DNA of 12,363 bases from Parcubacteria group bacterium (GCA_016215765.1 JACRHY010000010.1:1-12363); one strand, 5' to 3'; numbered from the stretch's first letter, positions 4,058 to 12,363 are shown. The notes: generated from the letters alone by a model not told the origin. Made by a program: numbers and translations.

Positions 4058-7000
4058 CTATTCGCTTTCTTTTTCGTCGTCGCCTATTTTTTCGTTTTCT
4101 TTTCTGTAGCCGGTTCCGGCGGGAATCAAACGGCCGATAATGACGTTTTCTTTTAAACCGCGCAGATAATCTTCGGCCCCTTCCGCGGCGGCGTTAACCA
4201 AAACGCGCGACGTTTCCTGAAAAGAAGCCGACGAAAGAAAGCTCTCCGTCGTCAAGGCGACTCTCGTAATGCCGAGCAGAAGCTGTTCGGATCTCGCCGG
4301 CTGTTTGCCGGTTTTTTTCATTTCGCGATTGATTCGTAAAAAGGCCGATTTCTCCACCACGTCTCCTATCACAAAATCCGTATCACCGGCGTCTTTTATC
4401 ATCACCCGCGAAAGCATCTGGCGGATTATCACTTCAATGTGCTTATCGCTGATAGCCGCTCCTTCGGAAACGTAAATGCGCTGCACTTCGCTGATCAGAT
4501 AGCGGATGACCGCCTCGCTTCCTTTAAACTCAAACAATTCTTTCAGATCAACGTGCCCTTCGCACAACTGGTCTCCTTTGACAACGGCGGCGCCGGTTTT
4601 GACCAAAATCGTGCTTTGATGCGGAATCAGATATTCCAAAATTTTCGCTTTTTTGGTTTTATTGAAAGTTTTCAATTTCAACGCCTTCAATAGCCCTCTT
4701 TCTTCCACGTCCTCAATCACGCCGTCCGTTTCCGCGAGCGCGGCTTTGCCCTTCGGTGGCCGCACTTCAAAAAGTTCTTCCACCCGCGGCAGACCGTGAG
4801 TGATGTCGGCGCCGGCAACGCCCCCCGAATGGAACGTTCTCATCGTCAGCTGAGTTCCCGGTTCGCCGATTGACTGCGCGGCAATCACGCCGACCGCCGT
4901 CCCTATTTCAACCGGCAAATTGGTTCCCATGTCCAAGCCGTAACACTTTGAACAACAACCGCGCAAACTCTTGCAGGTTATCGGGGAAAATATCCTGACG
5001 CTTTCAATTCCCGCGTTGTTTATAAGATCGGCAATCTGACGATCAATAACTTCGCCGCTTCTCGCGATGATTTTATTTCCGGTTTTGATATCTTCGGCGG
5101 CGACACGCGAAAACAGCCGATCGGCAAACGAGCGGTTGTATTCGGCGCCGTCCGATTTCAAAACTTCCACCCCCTCCTTGATGCGACAATCTTTTTCGTG
5201 AATGACGACGTCCTGGGCGACATCCACCAGACGGCGCGTCAGATAACCGGCCGAAGCCGTTTTCAGGGCGATGTCGGTTGAGCCCTTGCGGGCGCCGTGA
5301 GTGGAAATGAAAAACTCCAGCACGCTGAATCCTTCTTTAAACGACGATTTGACGGGGAGTTCTATGGTTTCACCTTTCGGATTTTGCACCAAGCCCTTCA
5401 TTCCCATCATATGCGTCGGCTGAAGCCACGACCCTCTCGCGCCGGAATCAATAATTGAATAAACGGAGCCGAAGGGATTGAGCGCCATTGGAATAACTTT
5501 GGCGATTTCCGCCTTGGTGCGGCTCCAGACGCCGATAACGCGGGCGCGGCGCTCGCTGTCGGTCAAAAGACCCTGTTCAAATTGCTCGTAAACGGCGGCG
5601 ACTTCTTTTTCGGCGCGCGCCAAAATATCCGTTTTTTCTTTCGGCGTCGTCAAATCGCTCATTCCCCAGGTGATGCCGGACTTGGTCGCGTATTCAAATC
5701 CAAGTTCTTTGACTCTGTTCAAAAATTTGACCGCAACTTCATTGCCGTATTTGTAGATTAAGCGGGACGTCAGCTTGGAAAGGGCTTTTTTATTGAAACA
5801 TTCGTTGACGAATTCAAAATTTTCCGGTAAAGAATCGTTGAAAATCATTCTTCCGCACGAGGTTTCTATCAATTTTCGCTCTTTGTTTTTTGGATCAAAA
5901 ATCTTGATACGCGAATTGATCTCTACGACTTCAAAATCGCAGGCCATCAGTGCCTCGCGGACGCTTCCGAAGATTTTTCCCTCGCCCTTCGCTCCTTCTT
6001 TTATTTTCGTCAGATAATAACAACCGAGAACGATGTCCTGCGTCGGGCTCGCCACCGAATCGCCGGTGGCCGGCTTCAGTAAATTGACGCTTGAAAGCAT
6101 TATCTCCGCCGCTTCTTTCTGAGCTTCCTCGGTCAGCGGCAAATGAACGGCCATCTGGTCGCCGTCAAAATCGGCGTTAAAAGCGGCGCAGACCATCGGC
6201 GGAATGCGAATGGCCAGGTCCTCTATTAAAACCGGTTTGAACGCCTGAATGCCCAACCGGTGAAGCGTCGGCGCGCGGTTTAAGAGAACCTTCCTGTCGG
6301 CAATCACTTCTTCAAGGATTTCCCATATTTCCGGCGGGGCGGATTCAATCAGCCGGTTGGCGTTTTTGATGCTATGCGCCATTTCCCTTTTAATGATTTT
6401 GCCGATGACAAAAGGCCTGAAAATTTCCAGCGCCATTTTTTTGGGCAGACCGCATTCGTCAAGTTTAAGATTCGGCCCGACTACGATGACGGAGCGGCCG
6501 GAATAATCAACGCGCTTGCCGAGCAGATTCTGGCGAAAGCGCCCCTGTTTTCCCTTGAGCATGTCGGCCAAAGAACGGAGGGGACGCCGCTGGGTATTAA
6601 GCTGTTGAACGCCAAAGCGGGCCGAATTGTCAATTAAGGCGTCAACGGACTCCTGAAGCATTCTTTTTTCGTTGGAAACGATCACTTCCGGAGCTTTCAG
6701 TTCCAGAAGTTTTTTGAGACGGTTGTTTCTGTTGATGACGCGGCGGTAAAGATCGTTCAAATCGGAAGTGGCATAGCGCCCGCCGTCCAGAGCCACCATC
6801 GGCCGCAAATCCGGCGGAAGAATCGGCAAAACCGTCATAATCATCCACTCCGGACGAATACCCGCTTTGATCATCATTCGGGCGGTTTTCAGCCGCTTGA
6901 AAGCGCGCCTTTGCTTTACCGCGTCCTTAAAGTCCTTCAATTCTTTTTCCAAAGACGAGACTAGTTTCTCAAGGTCTATTTTTTCCAGAAGTTTTCTGAC

Positions 7001-7642
7001 CGACTCCGCTCCCGTTCCGGCTTCAAAAACATCGGCGAAACGCCGGCTTAAGCTGTGATACTCCGATTCGTTCAAAATTCTGCCGGGCGCGAGCGATTCC
7101 AGAGCGCTTTTCGTTTCCGTCATGGCCGTTTTCAGAGCTTCTTCGCGTTCGCTTTTTTTCTCTTCCTTTTTCCGCGTTTTATATTCTTTTTCCAGCGCGT
7201 CAAGAGCTCTTTTCTTATTCGCTCCGTCAACGGATATGACGATAAAAGCGGCGTAATAAATGACTTTTTCCAGCTTTAACGCCGAAACGTCAATGAGCAA
7301 GCTGATGAGCGACGGCAAACTGCGCAAAAACCAGATGTGCGCGACCGGCGCGGCCAGCTTGATATGCCCCATCCTTTCCCTCCGAACTACGGAGCGGGTA
7401 ACCTCAACGCCGCACTTGTCGCAAACGACGTCTTTATAGCGGATGCGGCGGTATTTCCCGCAGTAACACTCCCAATCCTTGGTGGGGCCGAAAATTGACT
7501 CGGAAAAAAGACCCTCTTTTTCCGGCCTTTGAGTGCGATAATTTATCGTTTCCGGCTTCGTCACCTCCCCGCGAGACCATTTCAAAATATCTTCGGGCGA
7601 GGCGATTTTTATTTTTATGGCGTTAAAATCAAAATTGGACAT
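4058..7642 (-). CDS. rpoC: DNA-directed RNA polymerase subunit beta'
   Basis: The 1194-residue catalytic subunit of RNA polymerase, shorter than the roughly 1400 residues of E. coli. Visible landmarks in order: zinc site 1 (Cys59, 61, 74, 77), an acidic/basic probable coiled segment near 145-185, the clamp and rudder region, RAPTLHRLGIQAF (456-468), the magnesium-binding NADFDGDQMA (489-498, three catalytic Asp), the region GARGSWLQ near 733, zinc site 2 (Cys818, 889, 896, 899), the trigger-loop region GEPGTQLTMRTFHSGG near 925-940, and the C-terminal LSSASFQETSRVL (1135-1147). Positions may be off by one. It has no large lineage insertion in the trigger loop. It starts 16 bases after rpoB, without a Shine-Dalgarno sequence, and is clearly co-transcribed. 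The tail is acidic (GDDEKESE). Confidence 0.98.
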   Translation of the reverse strand: MSNFDFNAIKIKIASPEDILKWSRGEVTKPETINYRTQRPEKEGLFSESIFGPTKDWECYCGKYRRIRYKDVVCDKCGVEVTRSVVRRERMGHIKLAAPVAHIWFLRSLPSLISLLIDVSALKLEKVIYYAAFIVISVDGANKKRALDALEKEYKTRKKEEKKSEREEALKTAMTETKSALESLAPGRILNESEYHSLSRRFADVFEAGTGAESVRKLLEKIDLEKLVSSLEKELKDFKDAVKQRRAFKRLKTARMMIKAGIRPEWMIMTVLPILPPDLRPMVALDGGRYATSDLNDLYRRVINRNNRLKKLLELKAPEVIVSNEKRMLQESVDALIDNSARFGVQQLNTQRRPLRSLADMLKGKQGRFRQNLLGKRVDYSGRSVIVVGPNLKLDECGLPKKMALEIFRPFVIGKIIKREMAHSIKNANRLIESAPPEIWEILEEVIADRKVLLNRAPTLHRLGIQAFKPVLIEDLAIRIPPMVCAAFNADFDGDQMAVHLPLTEEAQKEAAEIMLSSVNLLKPATGDSVASPTQDIVLGCYYLTKIKEGAKGEGKIFGSVREALMACDFEVVEINSRIKIFDPKNKERKLIETSCGRMIFNDSLPENFEFVNECFNKKALSKLTSRLIYKYGNEVAVKFLNRVKELGFEYATKSGITWGMSDLTTPKEKTDILARAEKEVAAVYEQFEQGLLTDSERRARVIGVWSRTKAEIAKVIPMALNPFGSVYSIIDSGARGSWLQPTHMMGMKGLVQNPKGETIELPVKSSFKEGFSVLEFFISTHGARKGSTDIALKTASAGYLTRRLVDVAQDVVIHEKDCRIKEGVEVLKSDGAEYNRSFADRLFSRVAAEDIKTGNKIIARSGEVIDRQIADLINNAGIESVRIFSPITCKSLRGCCSKCYGLDMGTNLPVEIGTAVGVIAAQSIGEPGTQLTMRTFHSGGVAGADITHGLPRVEELFEVRPPKGKAALAETDGVIEDVEERGLLKALKLKTFNKTKKAKILEYLIPHQSTILVKTGAAVVKGDQLCEGHVDLKELFEFKGSEAVIRYLISEVQRIYVSEGAAISDKHIEVIIRQMLSRVMIKDAGDTDFVIGDVVEKSAFLRINREMKKTGKQPARSEQLLLGITRVALTTESFLSSASFQETSRVLVNAAAEGAEDYLRGLKENVIIGRLIPAGTGYRKENEKIGDDEKESE

Positions 7643-7658
7643 TGGATTTTTATAGACG

Positions 7659-10600
7659 TTAAATTATTTTTTTGTCGTCAGCGGCTCCGCTTTCTTTGTC
7701 TTTGTCGTAAAACGCGCCGCTTCCTTTTAATTCCACGTTCAAACCGAGGGCCTTCATTTCGTTCACCAAAACGTTGAACGAGGCCGGAATGTTCGGTTTT
7801 TTGATTTTTTCTTCCCTGATTATTGATTCAAAAGAAGCCGAGCGCCCGGTAACGTCATCCGATTTAATCGTCAACATTTCCTGCAAAGTATGGCTGGCTC
7901 CGTATCCTTCAAGCGCCCACACTTCCATTTCCCCGAAACGCTGGCCTCCGAATTGCGCTTTTCCGCCAAGCGGCTGCTGAGTAATCAAAGAGTAGGGGCC
8001 GGTGGAACGCATGTGAATTTTATCTTCCACCAAATGATTGAGCTTCAGCATATAAATAATGCCGACGGTCACCGGACGGGCGAATGGCTGTCCCGTTCGT
8101 CCGTCAAATAGCGTTATCTGTCCGGTTTCCGGCAAACCGGCGTCTTTCAGTTCGCTTTTTATATGATCCTCGTTCGCGCCGGCGAGAGCGGGGGTAACCG
8201 CGCGATAATTCATTTTCTTTGCCGCCCAACCGAGATGCGTTTCCAAAATCTGACCGATATTCATGCGCGAAGCGACGCCCAGCGGATTTAAAATGATGTC
8301 CACCGGCGTGCCGTCTTCCAAATAAGGCATATCTTCCACCGGCCGAACCTGGGAAATGACGCCCTTGTTTCCGTGACGGCCGGCCAATTTGTCGCCCGCT
8401 CTGACCTTGCGAAGCTGAGCGACTTCAATCTGAATTCTTTTGATGATTCCCGGCTCCAGTTTGTCGCCGTGTTCCTGCGAAAGCGTTTTTATGCTGATGA
8501 CGCGGCCGCGTTTGCCGTGCGGAAGAGTAAGAGAAGTATCTTTAAGGTCTCTCGCCTTTTCTCCGAAAATGGCTCCCAAAAGACGCTCTTCCGGCGTCAG
8601 CTCGCTTTCTCCTTTAGGCGAAATTTTGCCGACTAAAATATCCCCCGGCCAGACCTCGGCGCCGATTCTTATAACGCCGTCTTCATCCAGATTTTTTAAT
8701 TTTTCCTCGGAAACGTTCGGAATGTCCGGCGTGGTTATCTCGGGACCGAGCTTCGTATCGCGGACATCGCAGTAAAAGTCCTCAATGTGAACGGACGTGA
8801 ATAAATCGTCCCGGACGACGCGATCCGAAAGAATGACGGCGTCCTCAAAATTGGCGCCCTCCCACGACAAAAACGCGACCAAAAGATTCTGGCCGAGAGC
8901 CAAAACGCCGTTTTCAATTGATGGCCCGTCCGCCAAAATGTCGCCTTTTTTAATTTTCTGCCCTTTTTTTACGAGCGGCCTTTGGGAAATACAGGTCGCC
9001 TGATTGGAACGTTTGAATTTATTGAGATTAAAAGTTTTTTTCCCCGAAGCGGTTTTAAAAACGATGTGCGAAGCATCAACCTCGGCAATTTCACCGTTCT
9101 CGCCGGCGACGATAAGATGGCCGGAATTAAGCGCGGCCATTTCCTCCGTTCCCGTTCCGACAAAAGGCGCTCTTGGCTTGATGGAGCCGACCGCCTGCCT
9201 CTGCATGTTTGAGCCCATTAAGGCGCGGTTGGCGTCGTCGTGTTCCAAAAACGGAATCAGGGAAGTGGCAACGCTGATTGATTGATTGGGAGCGACGTCA
9301 ATAAAATCAATTTCTTCCCGCTGGCAAATTCCCGGAACGCCTTTTATTCTCGCTTCCGCGATGTCGCCGACAATGTTTCCATTGGAATCTATTTTTGTTC
9401 CCGCATGGGCGATTTTATATTTTTCTTCATCAATGGCGTTTAACCAGACGATGTCGTCGGTAATGCGGCCGTTTTTAACTTTGGCGTAAGGGGTCTCAAC
9501 GAATCCAAGCTCGCTGATTCTGGCGAAATTCGCCAGATGGTTAACCAGACCGATGTTGGCACCTTCGGGGGTCTGAATCGGACAAATCCGGCCGTAATAA
9601 GAATGATGAACGTCGCGCACCTCAAAACCGGCGCGCTCTCTCGTAAGTCCGCCCGGGCCCATCGCCGAAACGCGCCGTTTGTGTTCCAACTCCGCAAGCG
9701 GATTAATCTGATCCATAAACTGGGAAAGCTGGGAGGAGGCGAAAAATTCTCTCGTAACGGCCAAAAGCGGACGAGCGTTGACAAGCTGAACGGGGGTCAG
9801 GGACTCCGTTTCGTAAGTGGACATCCTGTCCTGAATAATGCGCCGAAGCCGCGCGAAACCGACGCGCAAACGGCTCTGGAACAGCTCGCCGACCGAACGA
9901 ATGCGACGATTTCCGAGATGGTCAATATCATCCGGTTCGGCGCTTTGATTATTGTTAAGCCGGATAATTTCTCCGATAATTTTAACGATGTCGTCCAAAA
10001 CAAGAAGGCGGGAGTCCTCTTTTTCAACGCCGAGGCGTTGATTAAGCTTGAAACGGCCGACGGTTGAAAGATCGTAGCGATCAAACCGCGAAAACATCGC
10101 GCCGATCAAACTCTTGGCATTTTCGGCCGTCGCCAAATCGCCGGGGCGAATCCGTTTGTATATTTCTATGAAAGACGACGCCTCGTCCGACGCCGCGTCT
10201 TTCTTCAAAGTTGCTTCAATGTGTTTCGCGCTCCCCTTATCAATACCGGCAAAAGTTTTTAAAATTTCCTCGTTCGTCTTCAGGCCGAAAACGCGCAATA
10301 AATCGGTGACGGGCGCTTTGCGTTTGCGATCTATTTTAACGCCGATGAATCCGTCCGGATCGGTTTCAAATTCCAGCCAGGCGCCGCGGTTGGGAATAAC
10401 CTTCGCGCCGAAAAGCTTTCTTCCCTTCCAAACGCTCGCGGTAAAATAAACGCCGGCCGAACGGATAATCTGCGAAACAACCACCCTTTCCACGCCGTTG
10501 ATAATGAAAGTGCCGCGAGGCGTCATTACCGGAAAGTCGCCGAGATAAACCTCCTGCGTTTTGGAATCTCCGGCGTCTTTATTGTCAAACCGCAAATTCG

Positions 10601-10862
10601 CGCGCAAGGCGGCTTCGTAAGTTATGTTTTTATGCTTGGAATATTCTTCGTCGTATTTCGGCTTATCAAAATAATAATCCAGAAAATGAAGTTCCAGATT
10701 TTTGCCGGCGTAATCCTTAATGGGAGAAATTTCTTCAAACAGCTCCTTTACCCCCTTTTGTAAAAACCAGTCGTAAGAATCCGTTTGAATCTCAACCAGG
10801 TTCGGCTGCTCTATGAACGCGCCCCTGTGAGACGAAAAAATTTTAGTCGGCAGTTTAGACAT
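7659..10862 (-). CDS. rpoB: DNA-directed RNA polymerase subunit beta
   Basis: A 1067-residue catalytic subunit, compact against about 1340 in E. coli; it lacks the large lineage-specific insertions. Landmarks: PVMTPRGTFIINGVERVVVSQ (111-131), the rifampicin region SSQLSQFMDQ...HKRR (376-397) with MGPGGLTRERAGFEVRD (401-417), CPIQTPEGANIGL (427-439), AGRHGNKG, and C-terminal GGKAQFGGQRFGEMEVWALEGYGA. Relative to E. coli, the rifampicin region has Ile for Asn518, Ala for Ser522 and Met for Leu533. It opens the rpoB-rpoC operon; rplJ-rplL, its usual upstream neighbours, are replaced by mltG. There is no Shine-Dalgarno; the bases before the ATG are TTAAATTTT. A promoter lies about 120 bases upstream. 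Confidence 0.98.
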   Translation of the reverse strand: MSKLPTKIFSSHRGAFIEQPNLVEIQTDSYDWFLQKGVKELFEEISPIKDYAGKNLELHFLDYYFDKPKYDEEYSKHKNITYEAALRANLRFDNKDAGDSKTQEVYLGDFPVMTPRGTFIINGVERVVVSQIIRSAGVYFTASVWKGRKLFGAKVIPNRGAWLEFETDPDGFIGVKIDRKRKAPVTDLLRVFGLKTNEEILKTFAGIDKGSAKHIEATLKKDAASDEASSFIEIYKRIRPGDLATAENAKSLIGAMFSRFDRYDLSTVGRFKLNQRLGVEKEDSRLLVLDDIVKIIGEIIRLNNNQSAEPDDIDHLGNRRIRSVGELFQSRLRVGFARLRRIIQDRMSTYETESLTPVQLVNARPLLAVTREFFASSQLSQFMDQINPLAELEHKRRVSAMGPGGLTRERAGFEVRDVHHSYYGRICPIQTPEGANIGLVNHLANFARISELGFVETPYAKVKNGRITDDIVWLNAIDEEKYKIAHAGTKIDSNGNIVGDIAEARIKGVPGICQREEIDFIDVAPNQSISVATSLIPFLEHDDANRALMGSNMQRQAVGSIKPRAPFVGTGTEEMAALNSGHLIVAGENGEIAEVDASHIVFKTASGKKTFNLNKFKRSNQATCISQRPLVKKGQKIKKGDILADGPSIENGVLALGQNLLVAFLSWEGANFEDAVILSDRVVRDDLFTSVHIEDFYCDVRDTKLGPEITTPDIPNVSEEKLKNLDEDGVIRIGAEVWPGDILVGKISPKGESELTPEERLLGAIFGEKARDLKDTSLTLPHGKRGRVISIKTLSQEHGDKLEPGIIKRIQIEVAQLRKVRAGDKLAGRHGNKGVISQVRPVEDMPYLEDGTPVDIILNPLGVASRMNIGQILETHLGWAAKKMNYRAVTPALAGANEDHIKSELKDAGLPETGQITLFDGRTGQPFARPVTVGIIYMLKLNHLVEDKIHMRSTGPYSLITQQPLGGKAQFGGQRFGEMEVWALEGYGASHTLQEMLTIKSDDVTGRSASFESIIREEKIKKPNIPASFNVLVNEMKALGLNVELKGSGAFYDKDKESGAADDKKII

Positions 10863-10925
10863 AAAATTTAAGTAAAGTTGATTTACGGTCGTTAATTATC
10901 CGGAAATTGCTGACCAACGAACTTT

Positions 10926-10950
10926 GCCGGCAAAACAAAAATCCGCCGGC
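10926..10950 (-). other. Hairpin in the rpoB leader
   Basis: GCCGGC at 10926-10931 and again at 10945-10950 can pair around a 13-base loop in the predicted rpoB mRNA leader. The left arm is also the centre of the 12-base palindrome TTTGCCGGCAAA (10923-10934). It is not followed by a U-tract, so it is not an intrinsic terminator in the minus direction. Confidence 0.4.
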
Positions 10951-10964
10951 TATGGCTTTTTAAG

Positions 10965-10986
10965 AATATTTAAGCGCTCAAATATT
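10965..10986. promoter_or_regulatory. Dyad over the start of the rpoBC promoter, possible operator
   Basis: AATATTT and AAATATT flank AGCGCT with one mismatched pair, a 22-base near-perfect palindrome centred at about 10975. It covers the predicted start and touches the -10 box, where a repressor would block polymerase. No binding protein can be named. Confidence 0.45.
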
Positions 10987-11013
10987 TAACACGATTTCCC
11001 CTTTATCCGTCAA
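10984..11013 (-). promoter_or_regulatory. Promoter of rpoB-rpoC
   Basis: On the minus strand TTGACG (11008-11013), an 18-base spacer and TTAAAT (10984-10989). The predicted start near 10977 gives a leader of about 115 bases. The -35 lies in one arm of a hairpin (11010-11034) just after mltG. Confidence 0.55.
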
Positions 11014-11034
11014 GCCCCCATTTTTGCGGCTTGA
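11010..11034. other. Inverted repeat between mltG and the rpoB promoter
   Basis: TCAAGCC and GGCTTGA form a 7-bp stem around 11 bases. TTTTT follows on the plus strand, so it resembles a terminator for plus-strand transcription, but no plus-strand gene ends here. For mltG (minus strand) it lacks a U-tract. Confidence 0.4.
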
Positions 11035-11037
11035 TTT

Positions 11038-12042
11038 TTACAAATTTAAGTATTTTGCCCGATTTTCATTGTGCTCTTCCAGGGTTTTGCTGAAAATCGT
11101 TTTCTTTGTGGCGGGATCGGACAGATAATACCAGTAATCCGACGCTTGAGAATCAACCGCCGCTTTTATCGCCTCAAGGCCCGGATTGGAAACGGGAGCG
11201 GGAGGCAGTCCGTTGTTCCGGTAAGTATTAAACTCGGAATCAATTTTGAAATCTTCCCTGTTCAACGGATGGCAATTTTCAAAAGAACGGCTTTTCGCGT
11301 AGCAAACGGAAGCGTCCACCTGAAGCGGCATTCCCGCTTTTAACCTTTTCAGTAAAATTCCCGCAACCAGCCGGCGATCGGCGTATTCGGGAACTTCCTT
11401 TTCTATCAAAGACGCGATTGTCACATTTTCCACGAAAGTCCTTTCGTTGTCAAGACCGCCCGCTTCAAGAACCGGAATCGCCGTTTTTTTGAAATTATCC
11501 AGAAATTTTCCGACAACCGCCTCCGGAGAAGAATCAAGAAAAAATCTGTACGTGTCCGGAAATAAATATCCCTCAAGGGAAAGAGCGGAGGCCAAAAACG
11601 GATAATCGGTTTTGATTTTTTTAAAATCAAAATTTTCAATTTGTCCTTCGCGCGTTACGCCGAAAGAAGCGAGAAGGGCGTCTATATCCCTGGCGGTCGC
11701 GCCCTCCGGAATCGTCACCCGCGCGTCGCGCCGCGCTCCGGCGACCAGCATTTCCACGACGTCCGGAATGTTCAACCTTCCGCTGAAAACATAATCGCCA
11801 GGTTTCAGCCGATGAGCCGCTCCGCGAAAAACAGCGTACCATTTAAATAAAAAATCCGACGTGACGATGCCGCCCTCTTCCAGAGAAGCGGCGATTTCTT
11901 TTAATCCGCTTCCGGTTTCAACGGAAAAACGGACCGGCGGTTCAAACAAAACGGCTGTTTTAAAAATATAAAAAAAATAGGCGATGAAAACGGCAAGGGC
12001 GACGGCGAACGCGAAAAAAACGAAAAGAGAGGTCTTTTTCAT
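11038..12042 (-). CDS. mltG: Endolytic murein transglycosylase MltG (YceG-like)
   Basis: A 334-residue single-pass membrane enzyme that cleaves nascent glycan strands and so sets their length. Residues 5-28 form the N-terminal membrane anchor, with only a short basic start (MKK) inside. Residues 37-105 are a LysM-like region (SGLKEIAASLEEGGIV, HRLKPGDYVFSG). The YceG domain follows: LEGYLFPDTY (156-165), the catalytic-site IASLIEKE with Glu214 as the predicted catalytic residue, GILLKRLKAGMPLQVDASVCYA (228-249), and the conserved NTYRNNGLPPAPVSNPGLEAIKAAV (272-296). The length is normal for the family. The start is the only Met near the anchor. It is upstream of and in line with rpoB, but separated by a promoter. 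Upstream is the structured element at 12090-12363. The base sequence TATAAT overlaps its start codon, so its own promoter is uncertain. Confidence 0.95.
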   Translation of the reverse strand: MKKTSLFVFFAFAVALAVFIAYFFYIFKTAVLFEPPVRFSVETGSGLKEIAASLEEGGIVTSDFLFKWYAVFRGAAHRLKPGDYVFSGRLNIPDVVEMLVAGARRDARVTIPEGATARDIDALLASFGVTREGQIENFDFKKIKTDYPFLASALSLEGYLFPDTYRFFLDSSPEAVVGKFLDNFKKTAIPVLEAGGLDNERTFVENVTIASLIEKEVPEYADRRLVAGILLKRLKAGMPLQVDASVCYAKSRSFENCHPLNREDFKIDSEFNTYRNNGLPPAPVSNPGLEAIKAAVDSQASDYWYYLSDPATKKTIFSKTLEEHNENRAKYLNL

Positions 12043-12089
12043 TATAATTGAGATGTATTATTTGTAAGATTTCATAGCGTTGTTTGTAT

Positions 12090-12363
12090 TATCTCGCAGG
12101 CAATAAGCTAAGAAAACTGTCTCGCAGGGCGAGCGGGCAGGGTGCCCCAAGGGCTTTCTCACGCAGAACCGGGGTCTCCTCGCTCCGGCGGCTCGTCGCC
12201 CCTTGGCTCTCGGCCGAAAAAATCCTTACGGATACCAAGCTTTTTCGGCCTCCGAGACATTCTGCTTAGAGAAAGCCCTTGGGGCGAGCGAGCCCGAGAG
12301 CAAGCGCAAATTCCTCGCCGGGGAATTTGATAGCGCGTTTTCGCGCTTATTGCCTGAGAGATA
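12090..12363. repeat. 274-base nested inverted-repeat element (structured RNA or MITE-like), reaches the window edge
   Basis: The outer arms 12090-12108 and 12345-12363 pair at 18 of 19 positions. Inside are a 17-bp perfect stem (12144-12160 with 12269-12285), GCAGAA/TTCTGC (12163-12168 with 12260-12265), GTCTC/GAGAC (12174-12178 with 12254-12258), GGCCGAAAAA/TTTTTCGGCC (12212-12221 with 12241-12250) and a small apical ATCC/GGAT hairpin (12222-12233). On the minus strand that apex is a GUAA tetraloop, which suggests the RNA is read toward mltG. A side hairpin is CAAATTCC/GGAATTTG (12307-12314 with 12322-12329). No reading frame is credible. It does not match tmRNA, RNase P, 6S or SRP RNA signatures that I know. 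The rest of the gap (12043-12089) shows nothing clear. The element may continue beyond the window. Confidence 0.75.

Noticed and set aside
6374..6637. Plus-strand open frames opposite rpoC, rpoB and other genes
   Set aside because: They are mirror frames of strongly conserved minus-strand genes, with no family similarity of their own.
11010..11040. Intrinsic terminator of mltG
   Set aside because: The T-run follows the stem only on the plus strand, whereas mltG is on the minus strand.
12041..12068. mltG promoter CTTACA (12063-12068), 16-base spacer, TATAAT (12041-12046)
   Set aside because: It would start transcription near 12034, inside the gene and after the only plausible ATG, which is required for the membrane anchor.
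12084..12330. Small open reading frames across the nested element
   Set aside because: They arise from GC-rich inverted repeats, have no recognisable domain or start context, and conflict with the helical symmetry.

Overview
The window looks like chromosome of a Candidate Phyla Radiation bacterium, most likely a Parcubacteria lineage. This is inferred from several things seen together: an unusual 16S rRNA 5' half with a strongly altered 27F primer site and the EUB338-III version of the 338 region, large A/T-rich insertions inside the 16S gene, compact RpoB and RpoC, a release factor 1 with a GPGGQNVNK loop and no N-terminal domain, and an rpsF-ssb-rpsR cluster without rplI. UGA is used as a normal stop, which argues against the SR1/Gracilibacteria code. 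No species can be named.

Layout. Positions 1-809 are the 5' part of a 16S rRNA gene on the minus strand, running out of the window to the left. It is interrupted by two non-coding A/T-rich insertions, at the tips of helices h17 and h6. Its leader and a strong promoter lie at 810-1053. Back to back with that promoter, sharing its -35 box, is the promoter of the plus-strand pair rpmE (bL31) and prfA (RF1). A third copy of the A/T-rich repeat separates rpmE from prfA. Everything from 2271 to 12042 is on the minus strand, read right to left: mltG, rpoB-rpoC, rpsF-ssb-rpsR and a PAP2-family phosphatase. The last gene meets prfA tail to tail with 8 bases between them. The final 320 bases, upstream of mltG, contain no gene but hold a 274-base nest of inverted repeats (12090-12363) that reaches the window edge.

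The genes are mostly growth machinery: rRNA, ribosomal proteins bL31, bS6 and bS18, RNA polymerase beta and beta', SSB and a release factor. Two envelope enzymes flank them: MltG (peptidoglycan transglycosylase) and a PAP2 membrane phosphatase that could recycle the lipid carrier. Sigma-70-type promoters can be read for the rRNA, rpmE, rpsF and rpoB, with a bare -10 box for ssb. Several sit so close to the start codon that leaders would be leaderless or very short, and none of the nine genes shows a Shine-Dalgarno sequence.

The most unusual content is the repeats: one A/T-rich family inside the 16S gene and next to prfA, GC-rich perfect or near-perfect palindromes inside the 16S insertion and inside the prfA and ssb reading frames, and the nested structure at the right edge. 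No tRNA, CRISPR array, transposase or known defence system was seen.
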